Counted from the first letter of the stretch, positions 25,484 to 34,493 are shown. The stretch is DNA of 64,000 bases from Nocardia vinacea NBRC 16497 (GCF_000308835.1 NZ_BAGN01000426.1:1-64000); one strand, 5' to 3'. The notes: generated by a model not told the origin, from the sequence alone. Translations and numbers: made by a program.

Positions 25484-25530
25484 TGAGTTGGTCAGTCTCG
25501 CTGACTATAATAGTCAGTGAGACTGACCAA
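25484..25530 (+). promoter_or_regulatory. Promoter inside a 43-bp palindromic operator
   Basis: 25488-25530 is an inverted repeat with outer arms TTGGTCAGTCTC / GAGACTGACCAA and inner arms CTGACTAT / ATAGTCAG; only the centre and one symmetric pair break it. A perfect -10 box TATAAT (25506-25511) lies at the exact centre, and TTGAGT (25484-25489) is a -35 box at 16 bases. The start codon of the maleylpyruvate-isomerase-like gene is 18 bases beyond the palindrome. A dimeric, or pair of dimeric, repressors would occlude RNA polymerase completely. Confidence 0.8.
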
Positions 25531-25548
25531 ATTGTATCGGAGGCCGAT

Positions 25549-26304
25549 ATGGACCGGGATGCGCAGTGGCGGGTCATCGAGCAACAACGACGCGCCGTCG
25601 CCGACGTGCTCGACGATCTCGCACCGAACGAGTGGGAGCGCCCGTCGCTGTGTGCGGGCTGGCGGATTCGGGATGTGGCCGCGCATATCGCCTTGGCGCC
25701 GCAGCCGCCCGGTCCGGTGGATATGGTTCGTGCGGGGCTGCGGGCGCGCGGGCGGTTCCATCGGCTGAATCACGATGTGTCCGTTCGCTATGCCGACGCG
25801 GGTCCGGATCTCGTCGCCGAGATCCGGGCGCATGCGGCATCGCGAAAATTGCCGGTGGTCACCAACTATCGCAATATCCTCTACGACATCATGGTGCACG
25901 GTCAGGACATCGCCATCCCGACCGGCAGACAGATCGACCTCCCGATCGAGGCTGCGGCGACGGCGGCCACTCGGGTTTGGGCGATGGGGTGGCCGTTCTG
26001 GGCGAAATACCGGCTCACGGGATTTCGGCTCGTCGCCACGGACGCCGATTGGGTGGTGGGTACCGGAGACGAGGTGCGTGGTCGTATCGCCGACCTGCTG
26101 TTGCTGACGACCGGCCGCTCGGTCGTGCTGCCGCGCTTGTCCGGTGACGGTGTCGGCAAGCTCTGGATGCGGTTGTCGTATCGAAATCTGGTCCGCGGGT
26201 GCGCCGGTCGCGTCGAGGGGTCGCGGCCGACCGCCAATCCCTCGCCGACTCCCGCCCGCTGCGCCGAGTGGTCTTCCTCGTCCACGCCCCGGCCCCGCAA
26301 CTGA
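25549..26304 (+). CDS. Mycothiol-dependent maleylpyruvate isomerase-like protein, altered C terminus
   Basis: 251 residues; CGGAGG precedes ATG 25549. LCAGWRIRDVAAHIA and YDIMVHGQDIAIPTGR hold the metal-binding histidines and aspartate of the DinB-like TIGR03083 family, whose members use mycothiol or an unknown thiol. Family members normally end near GDGVGKLWMRLSY (about residue 210). The remaining about 40 residues (RVEGSRPTANPSPTPARCAE and on) are low-complexity and run out of frame over the remains of a WYL regulator gene, so the C terminus appears to be a deletion junction. Expression is driven by the palindromic promoter. Confidence 0.85.
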   Translation: MDRDAQWRVIEQQRRAVADVLDDLAPNEWERPSLCAGWRIRDVAAHIALAPQPPGPVDMVRAGLRARGRFHRLNHDVSVRYADAGPDLVAEIRAHAASRKLPVVTNYRNILYDIMVHGQDIAIPTGRQIDLPIEAAATAATRVWAMGWPFWAKYRLTGFRLVATDADWVVGTGDEVRGRIADLLLLTTGRSVVLPRLSGDGVGKLWMRLSYRNLVRGCAGRVEGSRPTANPSPTPARCAEWSSSSTPRPRN

Positions 26305-26519
26305 TCGAAACCTTCCGCGTCCGCCCCGAGGAAATCGAGCCCATCGACGACAAAACCTGCCTTCTCCGCACCACCGCCGACTCGCTGGAATGGACCGCCG
26401 TGCGAATCGCCCGTCTGGGCCTGGAATTCGAGGTCAGAGAACCACCGGAGATGGCGGAAATGCTCGCAGACCTCGGGCGCAAACTCCTTCGTGCGGTGGG
26501 CCGGGCAACAGGTGCGTAG
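26199..26519 (+). pseudogene. Remnant of a WYL-domain (YafY-type) regulator, C-terminal part
   Basis: From about 26268 the frame reads VVFLVHAPAPQLIETFRV and then SLEWTAVRIARLGLEFEVRE, matching the C-terminal end of WYL-domain transcription factors (the W-x-x-R-I-A-x-L-G segment and PPEMAEMLADLGRKL). No helix-turn-helix or first WYL half exists upstream; the preceding gene runs into it in another frame. The simplest reading is a deletion that removed the 5' part of the regulator. The nominal start is arbitrary. Confidence 0.65.
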
Positions 26520-26582
26520 CGCCATGAATGTCAGCGTTCATCGAGCGGATTCATCCGAATGTCGAGTTGATGCCGGGTGCGA

Positions 26583-26831
26583 TCAGCGAGATAGCGCGGT
26601 AAAGCCGGGCGGGGTAGCGGTATTCGGCGTAGCAACCGTGACGGCGCGCGGCGTTTCGGCCAGTGGACTCGGGGTGCCGTATAGCGTGGCGACGATTACG
26701 GCCAGTACGAACAAGCTGCCGAGGGCGAGGGCGATCTGCACCCACGAGGGGCAGGTTTGCTGCGTGGATCTGGTGCTGAACTGCGGTGCATGCCCGAATG
26801 GCGCCGGGCGTGGTTGCTGCCGATATTTCAC
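26583..26831 (-). CDS. Small single-pass membrane protein
   Basis: 82 residues from GTG 26831, preceded by AAGGGAA. A polar, proline-rich N terminus is followed by one transmembrane segment (WVQIALALGSLFVLAVIVAT) and a short Thr/Pro-rich C-terminal tail. No family recognised. Stand-alone. Coding potential is supported by the ribosome site and the clean membrane segment only. Confidence 0.6.
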   Translation of the reverse strand: MKYRQQPRPAPFGHAPQFSTRSTQQTCPSWVQIALALGSLFVLAVIVATLYGTPSPLAETPRAVTVATPNTATPPGFTALSR

Positions 26832-27017
26832 AAGGTGTTCCCTTGAAGTAGTTGAAACACAACTTGATTCGCGGTGGAACGGCGACTTTCCGCCCGAGTC
26901 GGAGGCGTCGCGTGGGGAATATCCTGACAGCACAGCAGTTTTAGAGCAACCACTTCCGGGAAATTAGGTGAACCGGTCCGTCAAGCCCGGTTCACCGTCG
27001 ACAAAGTGCCGACCGGT

Positions 27018-27833
27018 CTATACCTCGTTTCGAATCTGGGCGGTAATGATGCGCTGGTACCCGGAGCCGAAGATCCTTGGCAGCAAATCGATTACGCGGG
27101 CATCGGTGCCGATGAGAATCTTGGCCTTATCCTTTCTGATCCCGCGCAGGATGGTCTTCGCCGCGGATTCGGGCGTCGTCTTGGCCAGTTTGTCGAAGTT
27201 GGCGGCGAGCGCGTCGCGGTCGCGGTCGCCGCCCGCGCGAGCCTTCCAAGCGATTTCGGTCTTGATCATGCCGGGATGGACGCTGCTGACTCCGACCGGA
27301 TGGCCTGCGATCTTCATCTCCTGGCGCAGTGCGTCGGTGAAGCCGCGGATGCCGAATTTGGTCGCGTTGTAGGCGGCTTGGCTCGGGCAGGCGGCGAGGC
27401 CGAACATGCTGGAGACATTCGCGATATGGCCGTCACCGGAGGCGATCACCTGCGGCAGAAAGGCTTTCGTGCCGTACATAACGCCCCAGAAGTTGATATC
27501 GACGATCCACTCGAAGTCCTCCCAGGTCAGCTCCTCGATGTTGGCGGTGAGCGAGACGCCGGCATTGTTGACCACGACATTGGCCGGACCGAAGTCGGAT
27601 CGGACGTCATCGGCATGTGCGTAGACGGCGGCACGGTCGGTTACGTCCAGCTTGTATGCCCGCGCCTTGGCCCCGGCTTTCTCGCACAACGCGGCGGTTT
27701 CGGTGACATTGGCCAGATTTCGCCCGGACAACGCCAGCTGCGCCCCGTGGTCCGCGAGCTCGAGTGCGAGCGCGCGGCCGATGCCCGCACCCGCGCCGGT
27801 GATGACGACGACCTTGTCCTCAAAGTTCTTCAC
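27018..27833 (-). CDS. Short-chain dehydrogenase/reductase
   Basis: 271 residues. TGAGAGIGRALALELADHG (cofactor), NNAGVSL, SSMFGLAACPSQAAYNATKF with the catalytic Ser, Tyr and Lys. The extended C terminus (ILIGTDARVIDLLPRIFGS) is typical of a classical SDR branch acting on lipophilic alcohols and ketones. Last gene of a four-gene, same-strand run (27018-31001) of three SDRs and a KstD-like flavoprotein. Confidence 0.92.
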   Translation of the reverse strand: MKNFEDKVVVITGAGAGIGRALALELADHGAQLALSGRNLANVTETAALCEKAGAKARAYKLDVTDRAAVYAHADDVRSDFGPANVVVNNAGVSLTANIEELTWEDFEWIVDINFWGVMYGTKAFLPQVIASGDGHIANVSSMFGLAACPSQAAYNATKFGIRGFTDALRQEMKIAGHPVGVSSVHPGMIKTEIAWKARAGGDRDRDALAANFDKLAKTTPESAAKTILRGIRKDKAKILIGTDARVIDLLPRIFGSGYQRIITAQIRNEV

Positions 27834-27848
27834 AGCAGCTGTCCTTGG

Positions 27849-28580
27849 TCATTTGGTGGTGTAGCCGCCGTCGGCGACGAATTCGGAACCCGTGCAGAAA
27901 CCGGCCTCATCGGAGATGAGGAACAGCACGAGATTGGCCAGCTCGCCCGGTGCCGCGGCCCGGGGGAGCGGCTGGTCGTGCACCATCGAGTGCGAGCGAT
28001 CGGAATCGGCGGTCATCTCGGTGGCCACGACGCCGGGATGCACCGAGTTGACCCGGATGCCGTCGGCGCCGAACTCCTGAGCGGCGGCCTTGGCCATCCC
28101 GCGCACCGCCCATTTGGAGGCGACGTAGCCGAGGATATTGCTGAATGCGATGATGCCGCCGATCGAGGAGATATTGACGATCGAGCCGCCGCCCGCCCGA
28201 CGCATCGACGGCACAACGGCTTTCATGCCGAGAAACACGCCGACCTGGTTCACATCGATCACCTTGCGGTAATCCGCCTCGGCGAGCCGCTCGATCGGGT
28301 CGACGTGCACGATGCCCGCGTTATTGACCAGCCCGGAGACCGGCCCGAAGGTGCGTTCGGCCTCGGCAACCACTGCGGCCCAGGCGGATTCGTCGGTGAC
28401 ATCGAGGGCACAGAACACCGCATGGTCGCCGAGTTCGGCGGCCACCGCCTTACCCTCCTCGACGAGTACATCCGCCACGACCACCGAGGCGCCCTCACTG
28501 ACCAGTCGACGGGCGAATGCCGCACCCATACCGCGCGCGCCTCCGGTCACGATGACCGTCTTGCCACTCACTCTGTCCAC
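27849..28580 (-). CDS. Short-chain dehydrogenase/reductase (3-alpha/20-beta-hydroxysteroid dehydrogenase-like)
   Basis: 243 residues from GTG 28580 (AGGAG six bases upstream, inside the end of the flavoprotein gene). VTGGARGMGAAFARRLVSEG, NNAGIVHV and SSIGGIIAFSNILGYVASKW carry the cofactor site and catalytic Ser-Tyr-Lys. VHPGVVATEM and FCTGSEFVADGGYTTK are typical of the hydroxysteroid dehydrogenase group. One base separates it from the KstD-type gene, so both are translated from one transcript. Steroid activity is inferred from context. Confidence 0.92.
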   Translation of the reverse strand: MDRVSGKTVIVTGGARGMGAAFARRLVSEGASVVVADVLVEEGKAVAAELGDHAVFCALDVTDESAWAAVVAEAERTFGPVSGLVNNAGIVHVDPIERLAEADYRKVIDVNQVGVFLGMKAVVPSMRRAGGGSIVNISSIGGIIAFSNILGYVASKWAVRGMAKAAAQEFGADGIRVNSVHPGVVATEMTADSDRSHSMVHDQPLPRAAAPGELANLVLFLISDEAGFCTGSEFVADGGYTTK

Positions 28581-28581
28581 G

Positions 28582-30249
28582 TCATGCTCCTGAATCGGCG
28601 ATGTGCTCGGCCGCGATATAGCCGAAAACCATGGCGGGTCCGATGGTCGCGCCCGCGCCCGCGTAGCTGTTGCCCATGACGGCGGCCGAATTGTTGCCCG
28701 CCGCGTACAGTCCGGCGATCGGCGCGCCGTCTTCACGTAGCACCCGGGCGTGCTCGTCGGTGACCAGACCGCCCTTGGTACCCAGATCGCCGGGCACCAT
28801 CTCGACCGCGTAGAACGGACCTTGATCGATGGGTGCCAGACAGGGATTCGGTTGCACCGTGGGGTCGCCGTAGTAGCGGTCGTAGGCGGATTCACCGCGA
28901 TGGAAGTCCTCGTCGCGTCCGGCGCGCGCGAAACCGTTGAACCGCTGCACCGTTGCGATCAAGGAGTCGGCCGGAACACCGATCTTGGTGGCGAGTTCGG
29001 CTAAAGTGTCGGCCTTCTCGATGATCCCGGCATCGAAATACTTCTGCGGGATGGCCTGTTTCGGGAAGGTACCGAGGAACAGGTATCGATCGCGGAAGCG
29101 CTGATCCATGATGAAGTGGGCGGGCACGTGACCGACGCCGGTCGCATGCCGCTCGTACATGGTGTGCACCACATCGACATAGCTGGCCGATTCATTGGTG
29201 AACCGCTCGCCCGCGTCATTGACCATGATCGCGCCGGGCTGGGATCGCTCGGCCAGGCAGAAGAACGGCGGCCCGTCCGGATTGCGCACCGACGGTCCCC
29301 ACCAAGCATCGTCCATCAGATCCAAAGCTGCGCCGAGCTTTTCACCCGCCCGGATGCCGTCACCGACATTTTCGGTCGCGCCGACGGTCCAGTCGGTGCT
29401 GACCGGCTCGGTGAAGAACTGTTTGCGCATTTCCAGGTTGTGCTCGAAACCACCGGCGGCGAGCACCACACCGCGCCGCGCACGGATGACGATCGGTGTA
29501 CCGTCGCGCTCCGCGCGCACTCCGACCACCGCGTCGTCGGCGGTAATCAGTTCGGTGAGTGGAGTATTCAGCCATACCGGCACACCGGCGTCGCGCAGCG
29601 CCAGCCACAGCCGGGCCACCAGCGCCTTGCCCAGGCTCAGTGGCTGCCGTCCCCGGAACCGGTTCAGCACCGCCTTGGCACCGACCTTCATCGCGGTGCG
29701 CTTACCCTTCCAGGTCCGTGCGATCATATTCAGATCGTGGAAGTCGCTGACGGTGAACGCGATTCCCTTCGGGCCGGACATGGTCGGCCGGTTGATCAGC
29801 TCCAGATCCTTGCCGAGCAGTCGGCCGTCGATAATCGCCGGTTCGATGCTGCGGCCTTGTGCGAGGCCACCGGGCAGTTCCGGGTGATAGTCGGAATAGC
29901 CACGGTCATAGACGAATTGGAGGTGGTTGGTGCGTGCGCCGAGATAGGTCATCATGCGCGGGCCGTTGTCCAGGAAGGCGTCCTGTTTGGCCTGCGGAAC
30001 GCGATCGCCGACAACGGATTTCAAGTAGACCCTGGCCAGATCCGGGCTGTCGGGCACGCCCTCGCGTACCAGCACCGGATTGTTCGGAATCCATACGCCG
30101 CCGCCGGAGCGGGCGGTGGAACCGCCGAAGCTGCCGCTCTTCTCGATCAGCACCACCGAAAGCCCGCGATAGGCGGCGGTGAGCGCGGCGGTCATACCCG
30201 CCGCACCCGAGCCGACGACCACAACGTCGTAGGTGTATTCCTCGGACAT
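28582..30249 (-). CDS. KstD-type 3-ketosteroid delta-1-dehydrogenase-like flavoprotein
   Basis: 555 residues. VVVVGSGAAGMTAALTA and SFGGSTARSGGGVWIPNN form the FAD site with the KstD-type SGGG-W-P motif. DRGYSDYHPELPGG, SASYVDVVHTMYE and NSYAGAGATIG place tyrosines where the KstD active site has them, the last matching the Tyr-x-x-x-Gly element. The expected reaction is removal of hydrogens from C1-C2 of a 3-keto ring. GGGAGCCAG precedes ATG 30249. It is sandwiched between short-chain dehydrogenases in one operon. A related enone dehydrogenase function cannot be excluded. Confidence 0.93.
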   Translation of the reverse strand: MSEEYTYDVVVVGSGAAGMTAALTAAYRGLSVVLIEKSGSFGGSTARSGGGVWIPNNPVLVREGVPDSPDLARVYLKSVVGDRVPQAKQDAFLDNGPRMMTYLGARTNHLQFVYDRGYSDYHPELPGGLAQGRSIEPAIIDGRLLGKDLELINRPTMSGPKGIAFTVSDFHDLNMIARTWKGKRTAMKVGAKAVLNRFRGRQPLSLGKALVARLWLALRDAGVPVWLNTPLTELITADDAVVGVRAERDGTPIVIRARRGVVLAAGGFEHNLEMRKQFFTEPVSTDWTVGATENVGDGIRAGEKLGAALDLMDDAWWGPSVRNPDGPPFFCLAERSQPGAIMVNDAGERFTNESASYVDVVHTMYERHATGVGHVPAHFIMDQRFRDRYLFLGTFPKQAIPQKYFDAGIIEKADTLAELATKIGVPADSLIATVQRFNGFARAGRDEDFHRGESAYDRYYGDPTVQPNPCLAPIDQGPFYAVEMVPGDLGTKGGLVTDEHARVLREDGAPIAGLYAAGNNSAAVMGNSYAGAGATIGPAMVFGYIAAEHIADSGA

Positions 30250-30263
30250 CTGGCTCCCTTTCC

Positions 30264-31001
30264 CTAGTAACCGGCGCCGGTGAGCATGCCGCCGTCGATG
30301 ACGACCTCGGTTCCGGTGCAATAGCTCGCGGCATCCGAGGCCAGGAAGACGGCCGCCTCGGAGACCTCGCCGGGCTGTCCCCAGCGCGGAATAGGCAATC
30401 CGGCGAAGAAGGTATTGCCGTCGACGCCGGAGCCCGCAGCCGCCGTCATCGGCGTCGCGATACCGCCGGGATGGATGGAGTTGACCCGGATTCCGCTGGC
30501 GCCGAGTTCGCGCGCGGCCGATTTGGTCAGTCCGCGAATGGCGAATTTGCTTGCGCTGTAAGCCGATAGGCCCGCCGCGCCGACAAATCCCTCGACCGAG
30601 GAGATATTGACGATCGCGCCGCCGCCGGTCATCGCGGGCGCGGCGGATTTGATGCCCAGCCAGGTACCGGTGACATTCACCGTCATGATCGTGGTGAAAT
30701 CGGTCAGGCTCATCTCGGCGATGCGCTGAAACCGCAGCAGACCGGCATTGTTGACGAGCACATCGAGCCTGCCGAACTCGTCCACCGCGGTCCGCACCGC
30801 GGCCGCCCAGTCGGCCTCGCTGGTCACATCGTGGTGCAGATAGCGTGCGCCGGTTTCGGCGGCCAACTGTTCGCCCTGATCATCGAGCACATCACCGAAC
30901 ACCACCCGCGCACCCTCGGCAACGAAGCGGCGGACATGTTCGGCGCCCATCCCGCGCGCTGCGCCGGTGATCAGCGCGACCTTGTCATCGAGTCGACCCA
31001 C
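30264..31001 (-). CDS. Short-chain dehydrogenase/reductase
   Basis: 245 residues from GTG 31001. TGAARGMGAEHVRRFVAEG, NNAGLLRF, SSVEGFVGAAGLSAYSASKF give a complete catalytic set; YCTGTEVVIDGGMLTG is the usual C terminus of this group. First gene of the leftward operon, divergent from the luciferase-like monooxygenase gene across 214 bp. Confidence 0.92.
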   Translation of the reverse strand: MGRLDDKVALITGAARGMGAEHVRRFVAEGARVVFGDVLDDQGEQLAAETGARYLHHDVTSEADWAAAVRTAVDEFGRLDVLVNNAGLLRFQRIAEMSLTDFTTIMTVNVTGTWLGIKSAAPAMTGGGAIVNISSVEGFVGAAGLSAYSASKFAIRGLTKSAARELGASGIRVNSIHPGGIATPMTAAAGSGVDGNTFFAGLPIPRWGQPGEVSEAAVFLASDAASYCTGTEVVIDGGMLTGAGY

Positions 31002-31130
31002 GTCAGGTCCGTCCTTTCTCCGGCGTCGGTTCGAACGCCGTATGCGATATCGACGCTATGGGCGCGCGGGCGGCGCGAACCGGAATAGTCCCATCCACCG
31101 AGACATGCACCTGACCTCAACGAGAGCATC

Positions 31131-31153
31131 GGAAATATTCCTACTAGGCATAT
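31131..31153 (+). promoter_or_regulatory. Motif shared with the ribBA palindrome
   Basis: This 23-base segment, beginning GGAAATATTCCTACTAG, matches 18 of 23 positions of 56293-56315 upstream of ribBA. It lies between the divergent short-chain dehydrogenase and luciferase-like genes, 63 bases before the latter. Candidate operator half-site; inference from similarity. Confidence 0.4.
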
Positions 31154-31215
31154 TGAATTTGGGGATGGCGGCCGGCGGAGCCGGCGGGGTGGGAAGAACA
31201 GAGTGGAGGCAATGC

Positions 31216-32412
31216 ATGAAGTTCTCGATGATCTTCGAGGCACAGATGACCGACCCGTCGGCCGACCATGAACGGCAGGTATTGCGCGACTGCGTCGAGC
31301 AGGCGGTGCTGGCCGAGGAGATGGGGTTCGACACCGTCTGGGCGGTCGAACATCACGGCTTGAAGTGGTACGCGCATATGAGCGCCCCGGAGATCTTCCT
31401 GACCTGGGTGGCCGCGCGCACCGAACGGATCCGCATCGGCCACGGCGTGGTGTGTATGCCGTTCAACTTCAATCACCCGGTGCGCGCCGCCGAACGCGCG
31501 GCCATGCTCGATGTGCTCTCCAACGGTCGGGTGAACCTCGGCGCAGGCCGCGGCGCTACGCCGCAGGAGACCTCCATGTGCGGTGTCGATCCCGACCGCA
31601 CCTATCAGGAGGTGGAGGAGTCGCTGCGCATTATCGGCAAGGCCTGGCAGGATCCGGAGGGCGAATTCGAATGGCACGGTGAGCTGCTCGATATCGATCC
31701 GCATCCCATGCTCCCGCGTCCGGTGCAGCTGCCGCATCCGCCGCTGTTCATGGCGTGCACCAAGAAGGACACGCTGAAGCTGGCCGCCGATTACGGAATC
31801 GGTGCGCTGGTACTGGGTTTCGCGGGTGTGGAGGAGATCGCCGAACTGCGCCGCACCTATGACGCGGCCATTGCCGAGCGGACGGGGGAGAAGTTCGTCT
31901 CCACGGTGGTCAACGACCACTTCGCGGCACTGTGCCCGACGATCGTGCTCGACGACCGGGAGAAGGCGCAGCAGATCGGCGCGCGTGGGCAGCGGTTCTT
32001 CGCGCAGTCCATCAAGCACTGGTACGGCGCGGGTCCGGTGCCGGACGAGGCTGTCGATCCGACTGTGGACGAGGTGGCCAAGATTCGCGAGGCCGCCGAT
32101 GAGCATGTGGCGTATCTGCACGAGGCGAAGATTCCGGTGAAGACCGGGGCCACATCGGTTTTCAACGCCGAGCACGCGTACGGCAGCCCGGAGGACGCCA
32201 TCGCGTACGTCGAGCGGCTGCAGGCGGCCGGCGCCGACGAGATCCTGTGCCTGATCCAGATGGGGACTGTGCCGCAAGAGGCATGTCTGGAGACCATTCG
32301 GCATTGGGGCGAGAAGGTCATTCCACACTTCCGGGGAGCGGAGCGAGCCGGAAACATCGGGCAGGGCCGCGCGGCTGAGCGTGTCGAGACAACTGAATTC
32401 CTGGGAGCTTGA
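31216..32412 (+). CDS. LLM-class flavin-dependent oxidoreductase
   Basis: 398 residues, GTGGAGGC before ATG 31216. MGFDTVWAVEHHGLKWYA, RIRIGHGVVCMPFNFNHPVRAAERAAMLD and RVNLGAGRGATPQE are the bacterial-luciferase-like barrel landmarks; FMN or F420 would be the cofactor. These enzymes oxygenate or reduce ketones and other small hydrophobic molecules. The gene leads a rightward run (luciferase-like, SDR, hydrolase, VOC) with 1-2 base gaps or overlaps, so it is likely co-expressed for one catabolic step series. Confidence 0.93.
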   Translation: MKFSMIFEAQMTDPSADHERQVLRDCVEQAVLAEEMGFDTVWAVEHHGLKWYAHMSAPEIFLTWVAARTERIRIGHGVVCMPFNFNHPVRAAERAAMLDVLSNGRVNLGAGRGATPQETSMCGVDPDRTYQEVEESLRIIGKAWQDPEGEFEWHGELLDIDPHPMLPRPVQLPHPPLFMACTKKDTLKLAADYGIGALVLGFAGVEEIAELRRTYDAAIAERTGEKFVSTVVNDHFAALCPTIVLDDREKAQQIGARGQRFFAQSIKHWYGAGPVPDEAVDPTVDEVAKIREAADEHVAYLHEAKIPVKTGATSVFNAEHAYGSPEDAIAYVERLQAAGADEILCLIQMGTVPQEACLETIRHWGEKVIPHFRGAERAGNIGQGRAAERVETTEFLGA

Positions 32413-32413
32413 G

Positions 32414-33199
32414 ATGACCGATCTCACTGGCAAAGTCGCCCTCATCACCGGTGCCGCTCGTGGCCAGGGTGAGCAGGAAGCTCGCCTGTTCGCCGCCGCC
32501 GGCGCACGCGTCGTCCTCACCGACGTACTGGAATCCGAGGGCCGGGCAGTTGCCGAATCCATCGGTGACTCAGCCCGTTTCGTCCGCCACGATGTCAGCA
32601 GCGCCACCGATTGGGCGGCCGCCGTCGACACCGCGGTCACCGAATTCGGCGGCATAGATGTGCTGGTGAACAATGCGGCGATCTACACCGCCAAACCGCT
32701 CGTCGAGACCTCCGCCGCCGAACTCGAACGCATTTTGCGCATCAACCTGATCGGGTCGTTCCTCGGCATCCAGGCCGTCGTGGATCCGATGCGGGTGGCG
32801 GGAGGTTCGATCGTGAATATCTCGTCGCAGGCCGGGTTGCAGGGCCTGATGGGGCATTCCGCGTACGGTGCGTCCAAATGGGCGCTGCGCGGGTTGACGA
32901 AGACGGCCGCGCTCGAGTTGGGGCCGCTCGGCATCCGGGTCAACTCGGTGCATCCGGGTCCGATCGCGACACCGATGATCGGGCACCTCGGGCTGAGCAC
33001 CGGTCCCGGCAGCTTTCCCTCGCTACCGCTGGGTCGCGTCGGATTGCCCTCGGAGGTGGCAGATTTGGTGGCATTCCTGGCCTCCGATGCCGCGGCGTTC
33101 ATCACCGGTGCGGAATTGGCCGTCGACGGCGGATTGTCGGCGGGACAGTTCATTCCGCCGGATGCGCTACCGGCGGTCGGAGCCGCGGGCGGGGAGTGA
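32414..33199 (+). CDS. Short-chain dehydrogenase/reductase
   Basis: 261 residues. TGAARGQGEQEARLFAAAG, NNAAIYTA, SSQAGLQGLMGHSAYGASKW (Ser, Tyr, Lys) and FITGAELAVDGGLSAGQF. One base after the luciferase-like stop. Probably oxidises or reduces the alcohol/ketone handled by that monooxygenase; substrate inferred only. Confidence 0.93.
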   Translation: MTDLTGKVALITGAARGQGEQEARLFAAAGARVVLTDVLESEGRAVAESIGDSARFVRHDVSSATDWAAAVDTAVTEFGGIDVLVNNAAIYTAKPLVETSAAELERILRINLIGSFLGIQAVVDPMRVAGGSIVNISSQAGLQGLMGHSAYGASKWALRGLTKTAALELGPLGIRVNSVHPGPIATPMIGHLGLSTGPGSFPSLPLGRVGLPSEVADLVAFLASDAAAFITGAELAVDGGLSAGQFIPPDALPAVGAAGGE

Positions 33200-33201
33200 G
33201 C

Positions 33202-34149
33202 ATGCCGCTGAAACCCGAAGCTCAGGTGATCGTCGATGCCGCCTCGGCCGCGTTTCCAGCGCTGGGCACCGAAGTGCTCGATGCCGCCGAGGCGCGTCGG
33301 ATGCTCGCCGCGCGTCCGGCGGTCCGGGTCGACTCGATTCCGGTGGGGCAGGTCGAGGAGCGTTTGGTGCCGGGACCTGTTGGGGCACCTGAGGTTCGGG
33401 TTCGCATGTACTGGCCCGCCGAGTACGACGCGAACCTGCCGGTCGTGATGTTCTGCCACGGTGGCGGTTTCGTCATCTGTGACCTCGACAGTCACGATCA
33501 GCTGTGTCGCGCGATGAGCAATGGTGTCGGTGCGATCGTGGTTTCGGTCGACTACCGGCAGGCCCCCGAGCATCGGTTTCCGGCGGCCGCCGAGGATGCG
33601 TACGCGGTCCTGAAATGGCTTGCGGCCCAGGCGAGTTCCTTCGGCGGCGATCCAGCCCGCATCGGGGTGGCCGGTGACAGCTCCGGCGGCAACCTGGCCG
33701 CCGTCACGGCACTGCTGGCCCGGGATCGCAATGGCCCGGCCATCGCCCATCAACTGCTGGTCTACCCGATGCTCGATCCGGCCCGTGACACCATCTCCTA
33801 TCGGGAGAATGCCTACGGCTACTTCGTCACCGATGACCATTTGCGCTGGTATTGGGAGCAATACCTCGCCTCGGCCGCGGATGCCGACAACCTGTACGCC
33901 GCACCTGCGCGCGCGGCCGACCTGTCCGGCCTCCCGCCCGCCTACGTCATCACCGCCGAATTCGACCCACTCCGCGATGAGGGCGAGGTCTACGGTCGGC
34001 GGCTGCGGGATGCGGATGTCGAGACCGTCACGATTCGCTACGACGGCCAATTCCATGGCTTCTTCAGCATGGCCGACAACCTGCCGGATGCCAAAGACGC
34101 CGCCGACCAAGCCTTTTCAGCTGTTCGCCGAGCATTGGAGAAGTCATGA
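33202..34149 (+). CDS. Alpha/beta hydrolase, hormone-sensitive-lipase (HSL) family
   Basis: 315 residues. MFCHGGGFVICDLDSHD contains the HGGG oxyanion motif; GVAGDSSGGNLAAVTALL the GDSAGG-type nucleophile serine; EFDPLRDEGEVYG the aspartate and GQFHGFFSM the histidine of the triad. It should hydrolyse an ester or lactone. Together with the monooxygenase and SDR upstream this fits Baeyer-Villiger-like oxidation followed by ester or lactone opening (inference). GGGGAG precedes ATG 33202. Confidence 0.94.
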   Translation: MPLKPEAQVIVDAASAAFPALGTEVLDAAEARRMLAARPAVRVDSIPVGQVEERLVPGPVGAPEVRVRMYWPAEYDANLPVVMFCHGGGFVICDLDSHDQLCRAMSNGVGAIVVSVDYRQAPEHRFPAAAEDAYAVLKWLAAQASSFGGDPARIGVAGDSSGGNLAAVTALLARDRNGPAIAHQLLVYPMLDPARDTISYRENAYGYFVTDDHLRWYWEQYLASAADADNLYAAPARAADLSGLPPAYVITAEFDPLRDEGEVYGRRLRDADVETVTIRYDGQFHGFFSMADNLPDAKDAADQAFSAVRRALEKS

Positions 34150-34493
34150 CCGTCGAACGTCTCGGCACCATCTTTCCCGCCGACAACCTCACCGCCGCAA
34201 TAGATCTGCTCACCGCGGTACTCGGCACCACCGCGACATTCGTCGACGGCGATCGGTGGGCGCAATTCGATATCGGACCGACCCGGGTCATGCTCGCCGG
34301 TGCCGATGAACGCGACATCCCGTCCCTCGCCGTCAAAGTCGTGGATCTCGACGTGACCCTCGCCCGCCTCCGTGCCGCCGGATTTCCGGCCGACGAGCCC
34401 GTGACCGGACCGCACGAACGACGCACTTCGGTCCGTCCGTCCCGCGAATCCCCGTGGGCGATAGTCCTCTACGAGCCGTCCTCCGCCGGATAA
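34146..34493 (+). CDS. VOC-family (glyoxalase-like) protein
   Basis: 115 residues; ATG overlaps the hydrolase stop (ATGA). One glyoxalase/VOC half-unit: LGTIFPADNLTAAIDLLTAVLG then FDIGPTRVMLAGADERDIP and VDLDVTLARLRAAGFPADEPV, ending in a strand AIVLYEPSS. Dimers of such units bind metal or a small molecule; the metal ligands are not obvious. Last gene of the luciferase-like operon. Confidence 0.87.
   Translation: MTVERLGTIFPADNLTAAIDLLTAVLGTTATFVDGDRWAQFDIGPTRVMLAGADERDIPSLAVKVVDLDVTLARLRAAGFPADEPVTGPHERRTSVRPSRESPWAIVLYEPSSAG

Noticed and set aside
27006..28679. A 557-codon open frame on the + strand
   Set aside because: Antisense to two short-chain dehydrogenase genes with intact catalytic motifs; composition is typical of mirrored codons.
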